Shown one piece after another: positions 48,501-58,830 of a DNA stretch of 60,000 nt. This DNA is from Cristatella mucedo (lineage: Eukaryota; Bryozoa; Phylactolaemata; Cristatellidae), in NCBI GenBank assembly GCA_009760855.2, contig WPIO01000134.1, forward strand, positions 986,001 to 1,046,000, written 5' to 3'. The notes under the pieces were generated by a model that searched no databases, was not told the origin of the DNA, and saw only the letters and a program-made list of their open reading frames with translations. How positions within the stretch are numbered: the first letter of the stretch is position 1; the number at the start of each line of letters is the position of its first letter. A program made the position numbers and the translations under genes.

Positions 48501-49948
48501 GCCAACTCGGGAACTAGTGCGAATGGCAGACTACTTGACAGCCAAGTATCCAACCAATCATATGACTCTCGGGATGGAAAATTATATGATTTATTCGATT
48601 TAAAAAGAAAACCATGAGAAACATGGCTTAAAGAGGGCAGTTAACACACGGAAAGTAAGGACATGGCTACCGAAGGCAGGGCTCCATGAGAGGTCCTAGC
48701 GCCGGAAGTCATGGAGTCATGGACATGGGACTGACATTAGCGTAGCACACGATGTGAACTTACGGCAGGGGAGCCATAGTTTGGTCTCCTTGACCATAAA
48801 TAGGAGTTCATGACTTCCAAAATTTTCTCCACGCTCGCCCTGAAGCAGTAGTACGAAAGCTCGGTAGAACGCAGGGCGACAACAGGCTATAAAAGCTTCG
48901 ACACAAAGCAGTTGCTCGGCCTGTAGAAGATGCAAGCGGGCAGGTGGCTGAGAGCACCTACGTTTGTTGGAGCTCAGCTCGAGCCATATACAAGCAAGAC
49001 TTGTAAAAGGAAAAGGTGAATACATCATGCGGCAACACTGCCTCGTGCACAAGGGGCCACATCTTAGACAGTCCGTGTCTCTTCACGAAAAGCAACAGCA
49101 GATCATCCCAGCGTATAGTCGGAGCTCCTGCTTCCATAGTCTTCCCACAGTACAGGCAAACAGTGAAGAGCCGAGGGGTGGCAGCAGCAGCAGTGGCGGC
49201 AGCAGGAGAAGGCTCGGAGATGTTGCCGTACGAACGAGTTTCTGCAGAAAGATCGCTGGGTGCAGGCGTCACGATGAGACCTCCTGTGTCAGAGGCAGAA
49301 TGACCCCCATCACACGACAGTGGTGCCTGTGCGACCGTCGGATCTGGCTGCTGCTCAACATCTTCAACGTTAGGCACGTCAACTGGTAATAATTAACAGC
49401 CACACCCTTGCACGACCCTCTGCCCCCTTCTGGATACAGCATCGAGCATCAAGAATAGAAGGACGCGCTGAAGTGAGGGGATCCAAGCTGCGCTGCCACT
49501 TGCGGCAAAAAGCTGCAGCTTCACCGGTGCCAGCGGTGCAGCAGCATCGGTGACAGCAGCAGTGGCTATTGCAGCCAGACACACCATGGATTTCGGGCTC
49601 TTGGACCTTGCGAAACCGGAACACCTTGGTCCATTCTTCTGCTGAGAGGTTCATAAGCTCTGAAAGGTCAAACATCGATTTATGCTGAAAGCAAAACCCA
49701 CATTTGCTGTCAAACACCATAAGTTGACTATATTCAGCCAAGTGTAAACAGAGAGCAGCACTGGGACGTTCGGAAAGAATAAGCTGGTAAAAACCACTGC
49801 TTACAAAAAAGATTATCAAGCTGCCACTACATTTCAGGCAGTGACCCACCACTATGGGCTTTCTCAGAGGGTGGCCAGGATGCCAAACTTCGGCAAGATT
49901 GAACGGTCCCACATGGAATGCCACAAAGCGAGATGGGATTGCAGTCAC
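45532..49948 (-). CDS. HPS5: HPS5-like trafficking protein ending in a RING finger (3' part of gene)
   Basis: HPS5 is a BLOC-2 subunit for lysosome-related organelle biogenesis. Exons in transcript order: 49805-49948, 49585-49684, 48962-49382, 48764-48839, 46475-46528, 46029-46144, 45827-45909, 45532-45647 (TGA). All junctions are GT-AG and every phase matches, so one transcript is likely. The middle part (LSAEEWTKVF; then FYKSCLYMARAELQQ and KILEVMNSYLWSRRP) resembles the human HPS5 C-terminus, which I recall as ending near FLWSQQ. Here four more exons follow and end in a RING: KCPLC, FDCGAHVYHRHC, RGCPLC. HOPS/CORVET subunits such as VPS41 and VPS8 end in RINGs, so a relative of those is the alternative. 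A low-complexity Ala/Ser/Pro linker lies near 49180. The 5' exons are not identified. The gene model is firmer than the name. Confidence 0.55.
46600..46682 (-). repeat. L2-type tail fragment
   Basis: ATAATAATAATGCATTTTAT then CTCGGAGAACTTTATCTCTT is the reverse complement of the LINE A tail and ATT tract, in an intron of the HPS5-like gene. Confidence 0.7.
46739..46764 (+). repeat. (AG)n microsatellite
   Basis: Thirteen AG units in an intron of the HPS5-like gene. Confidence 0.95.
46780..48365. other. Intron of the HPS5-like gene, no recognised feature
   Basis: Contains a 141-codon minus-strand frame (47141-47566) and a 108-codon plus-strand frame (47505-47831). Neither resembles a known family or has splice sites in phase with the flanking exons. 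Confidence 0.4.
48370..48482 (+). repeat. LINE family A 3' tail with (ATT)n
   Basis: TGTAAAGTGCCTAGAAAGAG then ACTTAGTTCTCTGAGGGCGG is followed by ATT repeats at about 48460-48479. Confidence 0.8.
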
Positions 49949-50240
49949 CTGAATAGAAATTTGGTTCACGTAGGGTGCCATAAAAAAAGACCCAGTATCA
50001 CGATGAGTCATGCACTTACTCAAAAAATTATTGCAACTCGTCCAACAAATTAAGCTAGGATGGGTTCCATCCCTAGCTTGCTCTTACCAGTTTCTCTTTC
50101 AAAACAGCCGGAGTCGCCATTCTGCAGCAAGCACTTCAGCACCTCGTCAGTCTGCCACTGCTGAGATCGCCAAAGTACAAGGCAGCCGCTCCAGTACCTG
50201 CAGACATGAGTCCACGAAAACAGTCATGCTACAATGACGG

Positions 50241-50380
50241 CTGGTTCTAAGCCTAGCAGTAAGGTGCTTGCACTTCACGACACAGGCCGTGAGTTCAAGT
50301 CCTGCAGTGCGGTGGAAATCGCTAAGCCTCTTCGGCTACACAACTGGAGCAGTTGAACTAACCGATCTGTAGCCCCAGTT
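50241..50380 (+). repeat. SINE family 2 copy
   Basis: GGTTCTAAGCCTAGCAGTAA then GGTGCTTGCACTTCACGAC is the A-box side, GCCGTGAGTTCAAGTCCTGC the B box, then the body ATCGCTAAGCCTCTTCGGCT and GAGCAGTTGAACTAACC. Confidence 0.65.
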
Positions 50381-51010
50381 CGAATCCTGCTAGACTTTAT
50401 ACTGATCCTTCAAAAATGCCCCATAGCTGGTCCTGCCAAGGCCTCCCCAGAGAGAGGCCTCGGGCTACTCCAATCGTGATGTGACCGGTTACCTAACTTC
50501 GTAATGCCTCCGGGTATTCCGCTGATATCTTCACTGTAACTTTGAATGAACTGTCCTCTGATATGCTAAACAGGACCTGCTTAGCATAGGGTGTGATGTC
50601 ACTATTAGTCAATACCTACCGGCAGGCCTTCTTCGGCAGGCCAGTAAGAACCTCATGCATCCTACGTTCGCCCTATCAACCAGCCACTCGGCTATGAAAC
50701 CTAAGAAATGTAAGTTTGAAGCACTGTTTAACACTCGCTGTGGTAGTAGCTCACTTGCCGTGTCTCAGCATGAAGTGAAAAGTCGACCGTTACTAGGGTT
50801 CCTGCCAAACGGCTATGGGACAGCCTCCTTGATTCCGCCTGCTAAATGGCCACTCACTACAAACCAAGGAGCTCCACGATCAGACAGTCAAGGAAAAGCT
50901 AGATGCATTTCTGCTGACCTAGGTGTAGATGACGCCCTGCTCTCGTGGCTGTGTATCTTGAGACGACTCCAAATGTATCTCCGTCTGTAACTCCACAAAG
51001 ACTATGTGGG
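50381..51010. other. Unassigned stretch
   Basis: A 111-codon open frame at 50655-50990 has no family resemblance. Its position next to LINE fragments suggests repeat-derived DNA, but I cannot place it. Confidence 0.3.
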
Positions 51011-51012
51011 TG

Positions 51013-51220
51013 CTACGTACGAAAAATTTGCATAGTGCACTCACAGCCTAAGCAGCTTTCGGTACGCATTCGGTAGCCAACTGACTTCATCTCACACAAG
51101 AAAGAGAAAGTGGGAAGTATAGCAGAGTCAGGAGAACAGTTGAGGTAGTGAGTAGCATGGAAGTAGCAGCTCAGGACCGCTGAAAAATGATGAGCCATAG
51201 TCGGCAGCAGGAGAGTACCT
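51013..51220 (-). mobile_element. LINE family B 3' fragment, inverted
   Basis: On the minus strand FSAVLSCYFHATHYLNC and MKSVGYRMRTESCLG match the C-terminus of family B (compare 54430-54590). It abuts the plus-strand copy that starts at 51225. Confidence 0.75.
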
Positions 51221-51224
51221 GGGT

Positions 51225-53690
51225 TCTCATTCTTTCAGATCACGCGGTCTGATAAGGTGGGTAGTGGGATTGCTGTTGTCATTCGTGAATCGTTTGGCTC
51301 TTAAGACCTCCTTTGCCTTTTCGCATGGGCCGTAGTTTGAATAAGTTGCTATCAGGTCCTCATCAAAGACCAAGCCTCTCACAGTTGTGATCTACTTGAT
51401 CTCCTTCTGGGAGAGCAAGCTTATTTATGGAGGAGTTTTTGGAGTTCCTCACTAAAATATTCGTGTGTGACAGGGTGCTACTGATCGCAGGGGGCTTTAA
51501 AATTCATGCTGATAACCACAGCAACAGCCAGGTGTGCTCATTTCTTGATTTTCTAGAGAACCGGTTTGGTCCAACACGTTAATCATACAACCCATATCGG
51601 TGGCCATATCCTGGATCTCATTATCAATGTCTGTTTATGTCTGCTCCACTGACCGTGTTGTCTGCCAGCTGACCATCTCGGATATCCCTCAGTCTCATTT
51701 ACTGTTCCTGTTTCGTTGTACGTGCAACGTAACCTCAATTTTATCTAGCAATGCAACTTAAAAAACATTGACCCGGATATTTTTTTTTATAAATCTGGTG
51801 TGGCAGGTCTTCTTGATCTGCACCCAGACTCTGCCGACAGCCTCGATATCCTCACTGATGAATTGAACATGAAACGTAGGCATGCCCTTGACAAGCATGC
51901 TCCTGTACATTAGGTCCATGTACTAAGTCGCAGAAATTCCTCTATATTAGCAAAAAACTTCAAAATGTGCGCCATGTTAGAAGGCTTGATCGCCGCTTTA
52001 GCAAGTCTGGGTATGATGACGATCAAGCTAATTTCAAAGACTTAATCCTAGTCTAAACACGGAAGCTTAGAAAAGTCAGGGCTTCTTTTTTCACTCGAAA
52101 ACTGAAGTGCTGCCAGTCAAATCCATAACATGTTTATAAGGCAGTGGACAATTTGCTTGGCAACTCGGAGAGGTCTCACTTCTCAGATATTATCGGCTCG
52201 GCCGACAAGTTTTTAGCCGTTTTCATTTAAATCATTGCACATACGCATGTCCTCATAAAGCCCCCTCTAACCAAAGCAATTATTGAGTCGCAACGTGTGA
52301 CATTGCATAAGAGATTTTCCAAGGTTAGACCGATACTTAAAAAGCCTGGATTATATTCAGAGGTCCTTGCAAACTATCGCCCAGTTTTGCATCTTCATTT
52401 TTTGTCAACATTCTTGAAAAGATTGTCGCTAAGTAGCTTGTATAACACATTGAAAGAAACACATTTCAAAATATATTCAGTCGGAATTGAAGTGACACCA
52501 TTCTGCTGAAACTGCTCTCCTCCGTGTCACCAATGACATACTATGGGGTAACGATGACAGGAATTTAGCCGCCTTAGCCCTGCTGGATCTATCAGCTGCG
52601 TTTGATACTATTGATCACGATATCCTGCTTGAACGGTTGAGAACAACGATCGTTGTGGTGGACGAGGCACTGGAATGGTTCAAATTGTAATTGTCCGATC
52701 ACGTTCAATCCATGTCGTGTGGGGGGCAGGACTCATCCACCAGACCAGTCACCCGTCGAGTCCCATAAGGGTCCACCCTCAGTCCTTTGCTGTTCTCCAG
52801 TTATACCGTAACTCTGGGAAACGTGATTCGGGCCCATGGAATCGGCTATCACTTTTATGCTGACGATACTCAGCTGTATATGTCGTTTAAACCATCGGAA
52901 TCGGCCGAGGCGACGGATAAATTTAATGCTAGCCTTGCAGACATTCGATCCCGGATATCGCAAAATTTCCTTAAACCTATCGATGCTAAAACGGGACTGC
53001 TACTGACATGGACACCCCAAGTTTGCCGCTGGACTAGAAGACTTTGCTCTTCTAACAGGCGGTGCTGTTGTGCAACCACTACCGTGTGCTCGGAATGCAG
53101 GTGTTGCCTTTGGCAACTGACTTAATTTTGAAAGTTTAATTAAGAAGACTGCCTCCACAGCTAGCCATCACGTCCATTCGCTATCTAAGATTAGGGACTG
53201 TTTACCACGGTGGGTTGAAAAATGTAACTAACTTCCTGGTTCTGTCTCGGCTAGATTATTGCAATTCCATTTTGGCTGGGCTACCAAAAAAGCCACTAGG
53301 GCCATTTCAGCTGGTGATAAATATGGCTGCAAGTCTAGTTAACAAATCCCAGAAGTTCGACCACCTGTCTCCTTTGCTGATGGAGCTTCGATGGCTTCTG
53401 ATTGATCAACGGATACAGAGGAAAGGTCTTACGCTGACCCACAAGGCCCACCTCGGCTTGGCTCCTTCATATCTAGCTAAACTGCTTCACCAGTCTCAGC
53501 CTGCTCGTCCTCTCAGGTCCTCTATGGGCAATAAATCAGCTGTTCGTTCCTTTGCTTAAAGACTGTTAGCGACAGAAGCTTTTCTCTGCAGGCCCACGAC
53601 TGTGGAACTCGTTTCCAAAATTCTTACGCAATGTCATCCACTCTCCTGCTGCCGACAGTAGCATATCCTTTCCAGCTGTCTTGAGCTGCT
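51225..53690 (+). mobile_element. LINE family B copy, longest in the window, decayed
   Basis: It starts in an endonuclease-like segment (GSGIAVVIRESFGS near 51265) and passes through degraded endonuclease and linker sequence. RT blocks are [50 protein letters not shown] and LVINMAASLVNKSQ. Stops and frameshifts are frequent. A second copy begins at 53691, where this one breaks off. Confidence 0.85.
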
Positions 53691-54650
53691 ACATCCGACA
53701 TTCAATCCTGGATGTCGGAAAACTTCCTGAAACTAAATGACGATAAAACCAAACTTCTGCTTAAAGGACACCCTAAGCGTGTGGCTGGATTAAAAGGCTG
53801 TGCTCTTCTAATAGGCGATGCTGTTGTGCGACCATCACCACGTGCTCGAAATTTAGGTGTCGTTTTCGACAGCTGCCTCAATTTTAAAAGCTTCATTCAG
53901 AAGACTGCTTCTGCAGCTAGCCACCACGTCCAATCCGTATCCAAGATTAGGAGCTGTCTTCCACAGTGGCTTGTAAAAAATTTAACGAGCTCCTTAGTTC
54001 TGTTTCGGCTTGATTATTGTAATTTCCTTTTGGCTGGGCTACCAAAGAAAGCGATTAGGCCACTGCAGCTGACTATGAATATGGCTGCAAGGCTGGTCTT
54101 TAAGGCCCAGTGGTTTGAGCATGTGTCTCCTTTGCTAAAAAAAAAGCTAGGATGGATGCCGGTTGAGCAACGGATACAAAGCAAAGTTCTTACGCTGACC
54201 CACAAGGCCCGCCACGGCTTGGCTCCTTCGTACCTAGCTGAACTGCTGCATCAGTTTCAGCCTGTTCGCGCCCTCAGGTCCTGTGTGGACAATAAATTAG
54301 CTGTCCCATTCCTCCGCTTAAAGACCGTTGGCGACAGAAGCTTTAGCTCTGCAGGTCCTAGACCGTGGAACTCGCTCCCCCAATTCTTGCACAACGACAA
54401 CTACTCTCCTGCTGCCGACTATGACAGATCCTTTTCAGTGGTCCTGAGCTGCTACTTCCATGCCACTCACTACCTCAACTGCCCTCCTGACTCTGCTATG
54501 CTTCTCACTTCCTCTATGCTGCATGAGATGAAGTCTGTGGGCTACCAAATGCATATCGAAAGCTGCTTAGGTTTTGAGTGTGCTACAGAAAACTCTCCTG
54601 CATAACACCTGCTTAATCTTCGTGGAGTTAGACGGAAATAAATTTTGCAA
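53691..54650 (+). mobile_element. LINE family B copy with an open 297-codon C-terminal RT frame
   Basis: The frame 53712-54605 is uninterrupted. It contains [83 protein letters not shown] and RPWNSLPQFL. It starts 3' of the YADD block, so catalytic residues are absent. It is less decayed than the copy it follows, so probably younger. No ATT tail is present; the end near AAATAAATTTTGCAAC is my estimate. Confidence 0.85.
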
Positions 54651-55840
54651 CAACACTATTTCGAAATCTCCAAAAGACTCGACCATCTTCCTTGAATGAG
54701 CAAAATTGTTTTTTATACCTCCTCTCATCAAATGTCATATTTTAAGAAATCCGTACAACCGTACTGTGTTAAAGCAAGACGGAACTTATACAAGTTCATA
54801 TTGTAGTTTCTGAACTGCTGTGCATTGTTCTAAGCCACGATGTTTCAACCGAACATTGAGTGAGTTCTGAAACTTTAAGTCGGGATGAGTGCAAAGGTCA
54901 AGGAGAATCCATACCAGGCAGTTACCTAATTACTTGCCCGGGGATGTATGAGACCTACAATTTCGTGAGCATCATAAATCGACTGCACCATAAGAGATAT
55001 GAAGAAGTCGTCACAGACCTAACGCTAGACAGCAAACACGTACCCATTCTCTTTAAGAAGACCGGTAATGCTTCTATTTCGGAGATCTCCAACCGTAATA
55101 GCCGTCTCACGAAGTCCGGACGTCCTCTCCTCATTCTGCTGCAAGCACGCAGCCAGTAAATCATCAAGAAGGTTTTTGTGGGGCCACACTGCACCAAGTG
55201 ACATTGGCCTACAATAAAATAAGGCAGGAGAGAAAATTTTGCATCCAAGGCCGATGGAAGTAAAAAAAATAAAGTAATCCAGGTGGCACTCAGACAAATG
55301 GTGGGGTAATACAGTTCATTATGTTTGGTTCTGAAGTTTTCTAATGATTTCAAGTTAAACTAAGTAGGCTCAGCAAAGACTTAGTAGAGCATTAGTATTG
55401 CAAAGGTTGCTCCAATAAAAGTTTTTGATCAAGTCCAGCTTGCATACAACCCACGTGGGCATAGCCTCCTAATTATATTCCTTACAAGAATGAGGCGCCA
55501 CCATACACAAAAAAGGCACCATTAGTAAACAAAGGCAATCAGACTTTTTACAAATAATTTTCATATCAAACCAGCATATACCAATGGAAATCAGGGCAAA
55601 CTCCAAGTTCCCCTTGGCAGACGGGCCTGAGCGTCTGCCGACCAAGCTGGTGAGCCTGCCCTATTGACATGCAAGTTCTTACTTTAATATAGCAATATCT
55701 TTGAGGAAAAATGAAAATATATTTGCTGCTGCTGAGTTTGACGAAAATCACACCGATTTAAAATTCAAAAACACCGACGAAAATCACACCGAAATTCACC
55801 GAGTTTCAGCCAATGCAAGTGGCCGATTGGCTTTCTTTGC
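54651..55840. other. Mostly unassigned; one coding-like island at 55044-55138 (-)
   Basis: The island has a good acceptor (GTGCTTGCAG) and donor (GGGTACGTG) on the minus strand and would read LRETAITVGDLRNRSITGLL in one frame. Its end phase does not join directly to the HPS5-like exon at 49948, so another exon would be needed. A short direct repeat (GACGAAAATCACACCGA) lies near 55740-55795. Confidence 0.25.
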
Positions 55841-55842
55841 AG

Positions 55843-55843
<1 letters not shown>

Positions 55844-55892
<49 letters not shown>
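55844..55892 (+). repeat. (TC)n microsatellite
   Basis: About 24 TC units without interruption. Confidence 0.97.
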
Positions 55893-55895
<3 letters not shown>

Positions 55896-56029
55896 GCTTT
55901 CTTTGCCTTTTAGCCTTCGGTGGTTTGTGCCATTCTGCTCCGGATCGATTGCTATTAAAGTTTCGTACTCACTCACTTTTGGCAATTTCTCAATTTGGTC
56001 TTTTTATCGATACAACTTAATATATTATG

Positions 56030-56162
56030 CTTGTTGTCATTGAGCGTGCTACCACTAAGCATTCGATCATGCTTCCTTTACAGCAAATGTGAAGTGCCTT
56101 GAAAGAGTTTGAGTTCTCTGAGGGTGCTATATAAAATGTATTGTTATTATTATTATTTTAAG
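56030..56162 (+). repeat. LINE family A 3' tail with (ATT)n
   Basis: CTTGTTGTCATTGAGCGTGC, CAGCAAATGTGAAGTGCCTT then AGTTCTCTGAGGGTGCTATA and ATT repeats at about 56142-56158. Confidence 0.78.
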
Positions 56163-57129
56163 TATGAGTGTATTTTGCCTTTCACATCCCTATTTGCATT
56201 GGCTCTCTTCCCATTGAATAGCACCAACTAGTAAAACAGCAGTGACTTGAAATGAAACTTTACATAGACACACTTTACATAGGACATCATAAATTATATA
56301 GGATGACTCAAAAAAGAGTAATCGTGACAAATTTTCATTTGTCACGATGTGTTGCCACTACAGCTCATAGCTGCAAGGAGTCAGTTGAGAATACCATTAT
56401 CCATCACCGTGCTGAGCTGGCTGCCATGTTCAGGGCCATCACGAGCTCTAATTAGCACGGCAGTGGCAAAACATGAAAGGTGAATTGATTGAATCCCCCA
56501 TAAGCTTCAGACTGACACCTAGTTAAGCATGGGAAGGCTGTACAGTTCAGCACTGCGTATCTTTACTGCCCGTGGAGCCGATTAAACGTTCCATTATCAG
56601 GGTTCTTAGGACGCTGGGTGATTTGAAGCTTATGATCACCATTGCTGCCATAAAAAGTAACAAATGTGAGGTAAGTGTTTGGTCGTGTAAGTCGATATCT
56701 GGATTTTCATTTAGGCAGTGAGGTTCACTACCGAACAACCCTAGATTGCTCAAAGTTCTGACCGCTATAGCTTGTCTGTTTCTGTGCATCTACATAGGGT
56801 ATGAGCTTGCTCCTTTGGCAATAATCTGGGCAAGGCTGATGCAGAATGGGTAAACAAAAATGCGAATCGTTAGTGCTATCAGGAGTTCTTTATTTCGAAC
56901 TACAAGGCACGACTTGTCGACAAATCCAGTGCATCTTTTCGAATCAATCGCACATTTTAGTTGCATTGCAAAGCTTTCGGTCGAACAATGAATGTAGTTC
57001 CAATCACTTGGTGAAGTCTATAAATGACATTTTATTCAGGGTTACAAGCCAGATAAGTCTCTCAGATCGCTAGGGTCAGAATAGACTAGCTATTCTGCCA
57101 GGTGGCAAATAGGTCTTTTGCCTCTTGGG

Positions 57130-57208
57130 TTGCTGCCAAGAAAGGGATTAAGTTTTCTTAGGGTGCTATACAAATGCATAATAACAATAATAATAATTAT
57201 TATTAGTG
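57130..57208 (+). repeat. L2-type tail with an AAT/ATT tract
   Basis: GCCAAGAAAGGGATTAAGTT then TTCTTAGGGTGCTATACAAA followed by AATAATAATAATTATTATT. Confidence 0.7.
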
Positions 57209-57539
57209 TCAATGAGTAGGCCTTGCACAATGCCAATTGAGGGGTATGTAGCAGGCTCATGAAAACATCAAAACTTGCAAAGCAAATAAAAAATGGTTTA
57301 CCCAAAAACAAAATAAAGTACATTATCTAAAGACCAATGCCTATGCTACCTCAATCCTAATTGTTTTCACAACATCAGTGTCATGCCGGCCTCAACCACT
57401 GCAGCAAGTTACAAAACGGTTACTCGTCATAGACATTAACAATTAAAGAAACTATAAATTTTCACACAAGCAATATCGGTTAAAAATTGAGACCAGCTGT
57501 ATTCCAGACTTAGTATATTGCTCTCACTTCTACTACGGC

Positions 57540-57835
57540 TTTAACAAAATCAATTAAGTATACTCCGGGGAATTGCATGACACAATATGGCCACACCATG
57601 TTCCGGAAAAGTGGCAACAAAGGTACATGTTGAAGGCACTTCAGCCTTGTAGCCATGATGGCAAGCAGATACATTACGATAAACCTAATTCGTCTGAATG
57701 CTAGAGAGAATTGCATCATACTTGCAGCTAAGGTCGAAAGATTGCCCACATTCATGGCACAACAGTGCTGGCATAAAAATGCTATCCACAACCTGGGAAT
57801 CAACACAATTCTCAATCATTGCAGTGCTTTACAAA
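57540..57835 (-). other. Coding-like island with an in-frame stop, unassigned
   Basis: After an acceptor (TTGATTCCCAG) the minus strand reads VVDSIFMPALLCHECGQSF and onwards. After a TAG at about 57710 the same frame continues YRNVSACHHGYKAEVP and FVATFPEHGVAILCHAI. It could be a pseudogene, two exons around a very small intron, or chance. No family recognised. Confidence 0.25.
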
Positions 57836-57879
57836 ATCAAGGCCAACAATACTACCACAAGGTAAGATTAATATAAGGA

Positions 57880-58370
57880 AGCAATGAACATTGAAAATTG
57901 TATATGGTGCCATCTGTGTCCGTTCACCAGGTGGGAAAACTATGCCAAATTGACTTGCTTGGAAGTTTCTAGCAGGTTCGAAAAGAGCTGCAGTTTTCGA
58001 AAGCTAGTATTTGATAGCACCATCAGAAAATAGAAAAATAACAATTTCTGGACGTGCCAAGTATTTCTCTCTCGGAAAACACATTTCAATGAGTATGTTG
58101 GGCTGGAATGGCCAAGGTTTCAGAGATCCGGTTTTCTGCATGACCCGACATAGGCCAGACCTGGTTCGAGACTATGCACGAAATCGATAGTCCAGTTAGA
58201 GTAAGAAACCAGCCAGCTAAACTTTCTGATGAAAATGAGCTACAGAGCTGTATGCAACTGCTTTAAAAGTATTGGTAAACACCCGAGATGCCAAAACCGC
58301 AGTGAACTGCACGTATTATATACAGTCTCTATTGAGATTATTAAAAATGTAGTTCAAAATTTAACATATA
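57880..58370. other. Unassigned stretch
   Basis: No RT motif, tRNA-like head or plausible exon was recognised between the coding-like island and the SINE at 58376. Confidence 0.4.
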
Positions 58371-58375
58371 TCTAC

Positions 58376-58528
58376 ATAATTAATTTGTATAGCACCATAA
58401 AATAACTTAATCTCTATCCAGGCACTTCACATATGCCACAGGGCTCGAGCCCACGACTTCAAACGCCAAATGTAATGACCTTAACCTCGGTCATCAACCA
58501 CAAGCACCTTAACCACTTGGAAAACTGA
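58376..58528 (-). repeat. SINE family 1 copy
   Basis: AATTTGTATAGCACCATAAA, CTTAATCTCTATCCAGGCAC and TTCACATATGCC (tail), GGGCTCGAGCCCACGAC (B box), then a small internal duplication around ATGACCTTAACCTCGGTCAT and AAGCACCTTAACCACTTGG (A-box side). Confidence 0.78.
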
Positions 58529-58529
58529 A

Positions 58530-58830
58530 GCAGTCAAGACCTAGAAAATGATTGTAGCATGCTTCAAACCCTCGAGGATTGTTGATAAAATGCCTAACAC
58601 GGTTGCTAAGATGCATTTCTAGAGAAAGGGGATACTTGGTGCATCCAGTCAATCTTATATGCAGTGCTCTGACGGTACAACACAATGATATCCTTCGAAA
58701 ATAGTGACTGTGCCGAAAGCCAGAAACAGCCCCAGATAGAGCACAAACAGGGTCATTTTGCATGCTTTTGCACCAGGTACAAAAAACAAGTCGGTAGCAG
58801 GCAGACTTTGTTACAAATATCTTCTAATCA
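58530..58830 (-). mobile_element. Possible old LINE fragment
   Basis: On the minus strand ACCTGGTGCAAAAGCATGCA resembles the CTGGTGCAAAACTCTGCAGC segment of LINE A, and an 84-codon frame follows. The similarity is short; treat as tentative. Confidence 0.3.
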
